From Ailurus styani (taxonomy: Eukaryota; Chordata; Mammalia; Carnivora; Ailuridae): a stretch of 64,000 nt of DNA. Of the stretch, positions 55,667 through 64,000 are shown piece after piece. Location of the stretch: assembly GCA_002007465.1 (NCBI GenBank), contig LNAC01000136.1:2330840-2394839 (forward strand), given 5' to 3'. Both the position numbers and the translations under genes were made by a program. Numbering within the stretch: position 1 is the first letter of the stretch; each line of letters begins with the position of its first letter. A model generated the notes under the pieces. That model made no database searches. It had not been told where the DNA came from and saw nothing but the letters and a program-made list of their open reading frames with translations.

Positions 55667-56047
55667 TGCCTTTCTTATTCTTACTGCTATATACGTACAT
55701 CTTTTTTTCTCTCAAGTAGCCTTGGAAATGGTTTACCTATTTAGGTTTACTTTTTGGTCTTTTAATGGATTTCTGAGTTTAATACTTGGTTTATTTATTT
55801 TCACTGATTCTATCATGTTTTAGCCAAAAAAAAAATTAAGACTATAAATATTTCCCTGGGAAGTTAGTTATATTCCATAAGTTTCTTTTAATATCCTAAG
55901 TTGAAATTTTATTTTCTTTTTATCTTTTTTAAGTTTCAATTTAAATTCCAGTTAGTTACCATAGAGTATATTATTCCATAAGTTTTGATGTAAAATATGC
56001 TCACTGGTATTAATTTCAAATAGTCTTTTCTTTCTTTCTGACCCATG
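55667..56047. other. AT-rich sequence; possible short L1 tail at 55930-55990
   Basis: TTTCAATTTAAATTCCAGTTAGTTACCATAGAGTATA resembles the very end of an L1 3'UTR. No gene. Confidence 0.4.
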
Positions 56048-56410
56048 AATTATTTATTGCTGTGTAACAAAGCAGCCGAAAATATAATGACCTAAAACAC
56101 CAACATTTTTATCTCACAGAATCTATGCATTTGGGTGTGACTTGGTCTTCGGGCTCTGGGTCTTCCCCAAGGCTGCAGGTATCTGAGGCATGGAATGGGG
56201 AGGATCAATTCCTTGAAGGCTATTGGTCAGAGGCCCCCCAGAGTTCCTCGCCATCTGGGCTTCTCTGCAAAGCATCTCACAAGGTGGCAGCTTGCTTCGT
56301 CAGAGAGAACGTGTGAGCGATGGAGATGGAGAGAGAAAAAGCACCAGCAAGAAAGAAGCCCTCACCTTCAGTAACCTAATCACAGAGCTGATACCATGTC
56401 ATTTATCATC
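56048..56410 (+). mobile_element. Old mammalian interspersed repeat (LTR or DNA type)
   Basis: TTATTGCTGTGTAACAAAGCAGCCGAAAATATAATGACCTAAAACACCAACATTTTTATCTCACAG, then CCTCACCTTCAGTAACCTAATCACAGA, matches a well-known dispersed repeat whose name I do not assert. Confidence 0.5.
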
Positions 56411-56935
56411 ATAGAGGAATTTTCTTTGCCCTGTTTAATGCTTTAATTTTAAGTTCAATTTTGTCCAATATTAATATTGTAAAGTCTGCTTTTTAAAATG
56501 GTATTTGGCTAATAGACCTCCATCTGTCTTATTTTCGTAGTTGAATTTTTTGTGTATCTCCTTTAAATAACAGTCATGGGATTTACTTGATCAGAGATTG
56601 CTTTGTCTTCATAAAAAAGTTTATCTCATTAAAACTGTTTTGCTATATGGGTTCTTTTATTCTTTTGCTTTCATATTTTTCAGTGAAAAATATGTCATCT
56701 ATTTTAGATTAGTTCTACTAGTGGTTACTACTAATTTTTTTATTGTAGTCAATAATGTGTTATTTGTGTCAGGTATAAAACAATATTTTTAAAATACAAT
56801 TTTAAATTATTATTTGTCTAATTGTAGGAATCAGGTATACAGTGCCATCATCAAAGTGAAAGTCACTAAGAAGTTTTGCTTTCTGTTCCATCTCCCCATA
56901 TGACCTGTTACACTACCATGTCTCAGCCTGGCTTG
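56411..56935. other. AT-rich sequence
   Basis: Possibly old L1 (56450-56870). No gene. Confidence 0.4.
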
Positions 56936-57094
56936 CTTTCTTTCCTTTTCTTTCTCTCCCTCTTCTTTTTCTTTTCTTTTCTTTTCTTTTCTTTTCTTTT
57001 CTTTCTTTCTTTCTTTCTTTCTTTATTTCTTTCTTTCTTTCTTTCTTTTCTTTCTTTCTTTCTTTCTCTCTCTCTCTCTCTCTCTCTCTTTCTT
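56936..57094. repeat. 159-bp polypyrimidine tract, (CTTTT)n (CTTT)n (CT)n
   Basis: All bases are C or T except one A at 57025. Blocks in order: mixed, CTTTT pentamers, CTTT tetramers, then CT dimers. The K/R/E-rich minus frame and F/L/S-rich plus frame across it are composition artefacts. Confidence 0.97.
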
Positions 57095-57339
57095 AATTGC
57101 TTCTTTTCCTTCATCCATTCAAAATACATTTATTGATTGCTAATAAATGTCAGGAAATAGAGCATGAAAAAATTTACAGTGTTCAGGACTAAATATTTCT
57201 CTTTCCCTCCCTTCCTCCCTCTCTCTCAGATATAGATATGCATAAGATCTAGATATAGAGTTAGCTTGGGCAGTGATATGTGTGATGAAGGAAGATAAAG
57301 CAGAATAAAAGGGATGTAGAGTGTCGAGGGGTGAGAGCT
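57095..57339. other. Unique sequence
   Basis: Nothing recognised. Confidence 0.4.
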
Positions 57340-57688
57340 GCTGAAATGATTTATAAGGTGGTTAGGGAAGACTTATGATAAAGCAACATTTAAGCAGGGG
57401 CCAGAGGGAAGAAAGGCAGCAAATCATGTGGGTATCTTGGAGAAGAGCATTATGAGCAAACATTGAGATTAGAGATTTTTGTTGAAGAACAGCTAGGAGC
57501 CAGGGTAGCTGGGGTAGATAGGGATGTTTTATCTCCAGAGGGGAGGGGATACTTAGAGAATACGAAGTCAGAGTTGATGACAGGAGTGGGGCCTTCGAGT
57601 TCACTCCAAAGATCGTTACTCTGTGTAAGATGGGAGCCATTGTGGAGTTTGAGGTGAGCAAGCAGTGACTGGATCTGACTTCTGTTTT

Positions 57689-57926
57689 AAAAGTATAATG
57701 ATGTTAGGGGCGCCTGGGTGGCTCAGTCAATTAAGCTGCTGCCTTCGGCTCAGGTCATGATCCCAGGGTCCTGGGATCCAGCCCCACATCAGGTTCCCAG
57801 CTTGGCTGGGAGCCTGCTTCTCTCTCTCTCTCCCTCTGCTTACTGCTCTGTCTACTTGTGCTCTCTCTGTATCTCTCTGTCAAATAAATAAATAAATAAA
57901 ATCTTTAAAAAAAAGTATAATGATGT
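57689..57926 (+). mobile_element. Young CAN-SINE, 16-bp duplication
   Basis: SINE 57705-57910 between perfect AAAAGTATAATGATGT copies (57689-57704 and 57911-57926). Tail AAATAAATAAATAAATAAAATCTTTAAAAAA. Confidence 0.97.
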
Positions 57927-59789
57927 CAAACAAAGAAAAAAAGAGTAAAAAAAACCACACTTAAATATGGAGAACGAACTGGTGGTTGTCAGAGGTGGGG
58001 TGGGTGGGAGAATGGATAAAATAAAAGAGATTGAAATTTAAAAAAAACAAGAAAAGAAAAAGAAAGGAAGAAAGAAAAAGTACAATTATGTCTATGAGCA
58101 AATTTTAGAAGGCAAGAGTGACAGCAGGGCATTATTAGAGTGATCCAGATAAAGGAGGGTGGTGGCAAAGACGGGAGATGCTTAGAATCAAGATAAACTT
58201 TGAAAGCAAAGGAACACATAGGATCTGCTGATGGTTTGGATATTGGATAGAGAAAAAGACAGGCTTCAAGACTTACTCTCAGGGTTTGCACCTGAACAAC
58301 TGAGAGGAAAGTACTGTTATTGCTGAGGTGGTACACACAAGGGAGGAAGAATTCCCAGTGCGTTCCAGATGGACTGCCTGTTTGGCATCCTCGTGAAGAC
58401 GTTGAACAGGCAACCAGATATGCAGGCCACGGAAATGCAAATCTAGACTTCAGGGGAAAGTTCTGTGCTGGAAAAATAAACTCGGGGACTCATCAACACC
58501 TGGGTGTATTTGAAGTCATGATACCACCTTTGTGTGCTACTGTAGGGAGTGTTAATAGATGGGTATACATGGGCCAGAAGAGTAAACTCTGCAACAATTC
58601 TATGTTTAGAGGTTGAAGGGATGAGGAGGGACCAGCAAGCCAACTAATAGGCCAGTGTTTGGAGCAAGAGAACCAAGAATGAGAGGAATCCTAGCGGCCA
58701 AGTGCAAGGTGTTTGGAAGGAAGGCAGGATGGCTATGTTAATGCTGCTGCTAAGTGAAGAATGAGGAGAACTAGGGGGGTAATAGTCAAATTGTGCTACT
58801 TGAGCCCACCGTATACCCTTACATGAGCTCCCCAAGTGAATGCAGTATAGACAAAGGCCTGGTCTTTGGATTCATGGATTCAAGAGGGACCTGGAAAGAC
58901 CATATGAAGACAGCACATGCAACCCATTCTATCGTGGTGTCTTGCTGGAAAGAACAGAGAAATGGGATTATAGCTGAAGGGAAATAGGACCCAAAGCTTT
59001 TACTTATTTATTTAATGTGACAGGTATTCTAGCTTTCTAGCTTATTTGCATCCTCTGGAGAATATCCAGAAGAGAGGGAGAAATTAATGATGCAGGAGAT
59101 CTGGGGGATGATTGCTATCAGTGATTGGAATCCACGGCACAATGAAACTTAGAGACAGAGGCAGAATATTTGGGGACAGATGCCTGTGGGCTGGGAGAGG
59201 TGTTAATGGAAGCATTATGGAAATTCTGTGTTCGTTACTTTTGTTTTCTCAGCGCAAGGGGAATCAAAATAGTGAGAGGAGGTATTGAACGTCGGCGGAG
59301 TTGGGAGAGGTTGTGACATAATTGTCTCAGAGCGTGAGAGAGAATGGACTACAGAAATGTGGGAACGTTACGAGAGAGGGGAAAGCCCTCTTGGGGTTGG
59401 TGGAAATGGAGTGAAAGTGAGATGGGTTGTGTGTTTTCACCAGCCACATTTAGTCAGCCGAGGGCCAGTGGGAATGGGCTGAGAACTGAATTTAATTAGA
59501 GGCAGTGCTCTGTCTGATCAGTAAAATGGCAAGAGACAAGGGAACTGGAGATATACACCTGAGTGAATTTGCACAATTGTTGGAATGATCATACCAAAGG
59601 AAATAAGCTGTAGAGAGAGGCAATGGTGGTTGGTGAATGGGATGTCAAGTTTTTGGAGGAGGTGCAGTTATTGATAATGATGTGTTCTCGAGTTTGAAAG
59701 TAGGTGCCTGAGGTAGTGTGGAGGACAAGCTACTTGGAAGAACAGATGCCCAGAAGCTGAGAGCACTGGTTATTGAAATTATCACTGAT

Positions 59790-59945
59790 GTCTGTGCTGT
59801 CCAAAATGACAGTCACTAGCACGCATGGTTATTTAAACTAATTAAAACTAAATAAAACAAAAACTTCAGTTCCTCTGTTGCACTTGTCACGTCTGAAGTG
59901 CTTGTGGTCTAGTGGTTACCACATTAGACAGTGGAGCTAAAACAC
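59790..59945. mobile_element. hAT-type nonautonomous element
   Basis: CTGTGCTGTCCAAAATGACAGTCACTAGCACGCATGGTTATTTAAACTAATTAAAACTAAATAAAA and CTTGTGGTCTAGTGGTTACCACATTAGACAG are the same family as 5223-5446. Confidence 0.65.
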
Positions 59946-60560
59946 TTCCGGCAGTAAAGGAAAGCGTATTGACGGGGTCTACATGGGTCTGGGTATTGAT
60001 GCCATCGATGAGGAGGACAAGACTGATTCTGGAGAGAGTGACAGTGAGTGGATGATGAAATCATCCAAGGAGGAGTACTAAAGGGGATATCTACCCCAAC
60101 TCCAGTGGCCCTGACAGGTGTGGGAGAGAAAATAACTACTCCTCAGGAGGGATGATAAGGAGCAGTGTCCTCAGGTGAGAATCAGGTCTTCGAATAACGA
60201 GGTGAAAGAATCATTATGGAAAGAGCTGGATGAATAGATAAGGGTTGAGAGACACTGGAAGGTTTTGTGGAGTTGAGAATAGAAAATTGAATCAGTCTAA
60301 GGAATTTACACAGGTATGTGGGGATTAGTAACAGGGTGAAGATACTAAGATACTAGCTCGAGCCTCTTTAAGTGACCTAGGTAAAGAACAGAACATAATG
60401 AGATTATTTCTGAAGGTTTGTGAGGCAGGTGGTGGTCCTGAGGTAGGAGGGATGGATGGGTTCTAGGAATTGGTGCTGTCAGAGAAGCCAAGAGGGAGTC
60501 GTACGAGGAGGCACTGGTATATGTACATGTAAATGGTTGAACTCCAGATCTCATATTTCG

Positions 60561-60769
60561 GTTTTGAGACCTCGGTAATAGTTTTAAAATAATTTTTACA
60601 CATTATATAGCTTTTTCTGAAATCATTATCTTGTTTTTGCATTCAGTTTTTTAAATAGCTTTACACTACTCAGACATTTTTAAAAAATAAATATAAATAT
60701 TTCCCATTATGACTTCCCATTATTTAGAGTCCTTGGTTTTGCTTCATTTCATTGATTGCGGTATCACTT
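60561..60769. other. AT-rich sequence
   Basis: Nothing recognised. Confidence 0.4.
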
Positions 60770-61180
60770 AAGTATTTTTTTTTCCTAAGATAGGTATGTG
60801 GGCAGGCTATTTGGGGGCTTTTTAATATCTGAGAATGCCTGTCTGTTGTCTTTAAGTATGGCATTTTTTATTATGTAATTTGGGGGCCACAGAATTTCTC
60901 CTAGATCTCCAGGTATTCAGGTATTATTCCATTATTTTCTGGAATGTCATGCTACTGAGAAGAAGTTCGTGGTAAATTATTATTTCTTTGCTAGAAATGT
61001 CTTTTTTTTTTATTCAGAGTGAATAACCAGTAAGGTATTTTGTCTCTATCCTTGTACCTCAAAAAATTTTCCCAGTCTGAATCTAGAAATAAGTCTCAGT
61101 TTTGCCTGGAATGGGCTCGTTCAATACATAGCTCTTCCCTCAGCACAGGAAAGATTTCTTTCTGCTCTTACATTCATTCT
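60770..61180 (-). mobile_element. Old L1-like fragment
   Basis: GAGAATGCCTGTCTGTTGTCTTTAAG, CAGGTATTATTCCATTATTTTCTGG, CATGCTACTGAGAAGAAGTTCG and TTTTGTCTCTATCCTTGTACCTC belong to the old reverse L1 class seen at 26280 and 29216. Confidence 0.5.
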
Positions 61181-62029
61181 AGGTTCCAGCTCTTCATTTT
61201 CTGTATGTAGGATGTTTCATATTTTTTCTTCTTAGTTTTCCTTTACAGAAATGTATTCAAGTTTTGCTTCTACAGCATCAGATCTGGTCTTCACTGAATC
61301 AACTATGTGTTTTTATTCTGCTTTACTATTTCATACTGTTGAAAGCTGCTTTTTAGAACTTTAAATACATAGAATGATATATTTAATGATTATATATTGA
61401 ACGCGATAAAATGGATACTCACAGTGTAACACCCATCTTAAGAGCTGAACGGTACTGATACTTTCGAAGGTATGCTGACCAGTTCTCCCATACTTCCTGC
61501 CAGCTGTTAGCATGATTTTAAATTTTGTGTTTACCATTTCCCTGATTTTTTAACTAAATATTTTATTTTAGAATGGTTTTATGTTTACATAAAAAATTAT
61601 AAAAGATGGTAGAGTGCTCCCACCCAGCCATGTGTCATTTTACTTAACACACCACAATTCTGATTATCTTGTAATTCTTCTGAATTTAATCCATTTCAGT
61701 TTTTTACCTAGTCTGTCTCTGTTTTGTTTTGTTTGCTTGCTTTTAAGAGAGTCCATTTCTTGTGATATTGTACAGAGGAGGGTAGGCAGTTTACCAAAAT
61801 TTTCATCTGTGTCCTTTAGCATATGATATTTAGAGTATGTTTTTCTTCTGGGCCTGATTTTTTTTTAAAAAAACATAGTGATAGTAATGGTAGACTGTTT
61901 TCTCTTAAATCTTAGTCTATAAATCTTATTCTTTGCATTTTAATATTGTTGGTAATTAGAACACTATGGCTTTTCCCTTCTCTTTTAAACAAAGAATCAT
62001 CAATTGAGAAAACTACTTAGCACTATTAG
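61181..62029. other. AT-rich sequence, possible old L1 tails
   Basis: GGTTTTATGTTTACATAAAAAATTATAAAAGATGGTAGAG near 61575 may be an old L1 end. No gene. Confidence 0.4.
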
Positions 62030-62500
62030 TGTCTTAAAAAAAATTATCACAAACTGTGTCGCTTAAAACAGCAGAAATGACTTCTTTCACAGGTCTGAAG
62101 ACCAGAAGTCCGAAATCAGTACTACTGGGCTGAAATCTCCCTCTGGAGGCTCTGGAAGATAATCAGTTCCTTGCGTCTTCCAGCTGGTGGGGGCGGGGAC
62201 GGGAGTTAGGGGTTGGGGAGTGGGGGGGTGATTGCTCACATTCTTCCCCTTGTGGTTACATCATGCCAAACTCTGCTTTTCTTCATCCCTCTTTCTCCCC
62301 TGTGTGTATGAAGTCTTCCTCAGCTTCCCTCTGATAAAGACATATGAGATTGTATTTTGGATCTGTGGGATAATCTCTCCATCTCAAGGTCCTTAACTTA
62401 ACCATATCCAGAAAGATCCTTTTACCTTACAGGCAAAATGTATAGGTTCCAGGAATTAGGACCTCACATTTTCAGGGGGCCATTATTCTACCTACCACAG
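62030..62500 (-). mobile_element. MaLR/MLT1-type LTR remnant
   Basis: ATTATCACAAACTGTGTCGCTTAAAACAGCAGAAATGAC, CAGAAGTCCGAAATCAGTACTACTGGGC, GGGATAATCTCTCCATCTCAAGGTCCTTAACTTAACC and CAGGGGGCCATTATTCTACCTACCACAGGA. Same type as 35848. Confidence 0.78.
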
Positions 62501-62504
62501 GAAC

Positions 62505-62960
62505 CATGTACTATAATCCAACAACTCTACACATGTACACATGCACACACTTTTTTCCTACCAAAAGACACGTGAAGAAATGTTGATAGCAGCGTGACTT
62601 GAAGTAGTCAGTCACCGAACACTCCAAATATCCATCAACAGTAGAGTAAATGGATAAGCTCTAATAGAGTCATACAGTGGAATACTTTGCATCAATGAGA
62701 ATGGAAGCCCTGAAACCATGTCCAACAATGTGGATGAATCTCACACATATAATGTGACTGAAATAAAGTGGATAGAAAAGAGTAGGCCTAGAAGAGTTCC
62801 CACGTGTGATGTCAAGAACAGACAAAATCAGGCTGTGGTGTTAGAAGTCAGGATAGTGGTTACCTTGGAGGGGCAGTGACTAGAGGAAGGTGAAGGGGGC
62901 TTGGATGTTAGGAAGGTTCCTTGGTCTGGGTGCTGGTTACCTACGTAGTGAGCTTACTTT
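62505..62960 (+). mobile_element. Old L1 (L1ME-like) 3' end
   Basis: ATGTTGATAGCAGCGTGACTTG, CCAAATATCCATCAACAGTAGAGTAAATGGATAA, ACAATGTGGATGAATCTCACACA and AGTGGTTACCTTGGAGGGGCAGTGACTAGAGG are the standard L1 tail words. Confidence 0.8.
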
Positions 62961-63334
62961 GTAAGAATTTACTGAGTCACCCACTTATGATTTGAGAACA
63001 TTATCAAAAAAGGATAATGGACAAAGCTAACAACTTTCTCAGGGCCGTGGAGAATCACTGGGGCAATGGCTACATGGTCAGAGCCAGAAGAGGAAGGGCT
63101 CTCAACTTCAGGTTGAAGTGAGGGTTTCAGAAGTTTGAGATTATCACAGCCTAAGAATAGGTCGATGAGGTGCATATTTAGAGGTATGGCAGCTCCTCTC
63201 AAGTTTTTATTTATACATGAGAACATGTATAAATAAAGAATTCAGTTAATAGATGGACATATGAGTTGATAAAGTAGAGGTGTGGCCTGAATACAGGGAA
63301 CTGGGTCAGTTAGGCCAAGTCACTCAGTAACAAG
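62961..63334. other. Unique/old sequence
   Basis: An 85-codon minus frame at 62969-63226 has no family match. Confidence 0.4.
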
Positions 63335-63620
63335 AGCTATGCTGTCCAATATGGTGGCCATTAGCCACATGGCTATTGACCACTTGAAATGTGGCCAGTC
63401 CACAGAGTGGTTCTGTATGAAGACATAGGACAAAAAAATTGAGTAATTGCTTTTTATGCTGATCACATGTTGAAATAAACTTGAGATACATTGGGTTAAA
63501 TAAAGTCTACTATTATACCCCCTTTTTTTTTAACTTTAGATATAGCTACTAGAAAATGTAGAACTACATTATATGACTAGCATTTGTGACTTTCATTCTG
63601 TTTCTCTTGGACAGCAGTGA
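63335..63620. mobile_element. hAT-type nonautonomous element with terminal inverted repeats
   Basis: GAGCTATGCTGTCCAATATGGTGGCCATTAGCCACATGGCTATTGACCACTTGAAATGTGGCCAG at one end and TCTCTTGGACAGCAGTG at the other. The terminal GCTGTCCAA and TTGGACAGC are inverted. Confidence 0.75.
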
Positions 63621-64000
63621 TCTAGACTGATAAACTTGACCAACAGTTAATAGATATGTGAATAATACTTATTTTATTCTTTGCAAGTGCAGGACATGGA
63701 TGGGTCTAACAAAGTTTGACCCCATGATGGGAAGACTGAAATGAATGCAGTTGGTAGCAAGCTATTATAAATGAACTATTATTATAGTAGGACCATATTA
63801 TAACTCAACTATTACTTCAGAATCTCCAAGCTTTTAGGAAACCTAATTGTTCTAAACAGTGGATTCAAAAACAAATCATCACTGCTCTTTTGGCTGTTAC
63901 ATAATCTCTTAGACTTATTAGGAATTAGATTTGAAATAATATATGAATACAGTATATGAAGGGGACTAAAACTGTGGTACTTGCTGTTAGTCTTGAGTAT
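63621..64000. other. AT-rich sequence
   Basis: No gene or repeat recognised to the window end. Confidence 0.45.

Larger units (their letters stand above)
57340..60560 (+). mobile_element. Long ancient repeat interrupted by a SINE and a hAT element
   Basis: CAACATTTAAGCAGGGGCCAGAGGGAAG, GATGGGAGCCATTGTGGAGTTTGAGGTGAGCAAGCAGTGACTGGATCTGACTT, ATTATTAGAGTGATCCAGATAAAGGAGGGTGGTGGC and TGAAAGTAGGTGCCTGAGGTAGTGTGGAGGACAAGC are words of a mammal-wide repeat. Pieces also appear at 9440 and 24150. Many short frames, none coding. The family name is not asserted and the outer boundaries are approximate. Confidence 0.45.

Noticed and set aside
55377..55715. 112-codon minus-strand frame rich in KEGRKEGR repeats
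   Set aside because: It is a SINE followed by the (TTCC)n repeat read on the other strand.
56876..57136. 86-codon F/L/S-rich frame resembling a membrane protein
   Set aside because: It is the translation of a CTTT/CT tract.
1..64000. CRISPR arrays, operons, phage or plasmid features, tRNA/rRNA genes
   Set aside because: Repeats are dispersed retroposons and microsatellites, not spaced direct repeats. The tRNA-like parts belong to SINEs and lack an intact cloverleaf context.

Overview
This window looks like ordinary mammalian nuclear DNA from a carnivore, probably of the weasel family (Mustelidae). The main evidence is about two dozen copies of the tRNA-Lys-derived CAN-SINE, a retroposon confined to Carnivora. 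Most of them carry the head motif GCGCCTGGGTGGCTCAG and a pyrimidine-rich body, and end in AATAAATAAA plus an A-tail. The body variant reading CTGCCTGCCTCTCTGCCTACTTGTGATCTC is, from memory, the mustelid-type form. Base composition is AT-rich and CpG-poor, there is no CpG island, and every long open frame is explained by a repeat or looks like chance. Nothing bacterial, phage-like or CRISPR-like is present.

No complete protein-coding gene can be supported. The window reads as intergenic or long-intron sequence. Three plus-strand segments look like exons: 13324-13553 (acceptor plus a terminal open frame), 19411-19519 (acceptor, open frame, donor) and 43497-43634 (strong acceptor, short protein-like frame ending in a stop, near-perfect donor). 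Two minus-strand open frames, at 17773-18048 and 18865-19325, also read more like protein than their surroundings. None matches a family I recognise, and all are offered as low-confidence candidates.

Layout. 1-9.4 kb: SINEs, two MaLR-like LTR remnants and two small hAT-type elements. 9.4-16 kb: an ancient repeat, MER5-like hAT pieces, the first candidate exon and long unique AT-rich sequence. 16.1-23.3 kb: a minus-strand old L1 tail, the unrecognised minus-strand frames, the second candidate exon and a plus-strand L1 3' end carrying two SINEs. 23.3-30.7 kb: an ancient repeat, a (TATC)n microsatellite and a chain of minus-strand old L1 pieces, including a decayed endonuclease segment. 30.7-46.9 kb: mostly unique DNA with MIR, MER20-like, MaLR-like and SINE copies and the third candidate exon. 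46.9-52.4 kb: two decayed plus-strand L1 ORF2 regions holding five SINEs and one unusual 203-bp L1 5'UTR-only insertion. 53-57.1 kb: minus-strand L1 3' ends, SINEs and simple repeats, ending in a 159-bp polypyrimidine tract. 57.3-60.6 kb: a long ancient repeat interrupted by a young SINE. 60.6-64 kb: old L1, MaLR-like and hAT remnants.

The most useful biology is the insertion record. Many SINEs keep 12-16 bp target-site duplications, several split older MIR or L1 copies so relative ages can be read directly, and several SINE tails or bodies have grown into microsatellites. Family names for old repeats are from memory of consensus sequences; boundaries are approximate unless a target-site duplication is stated.
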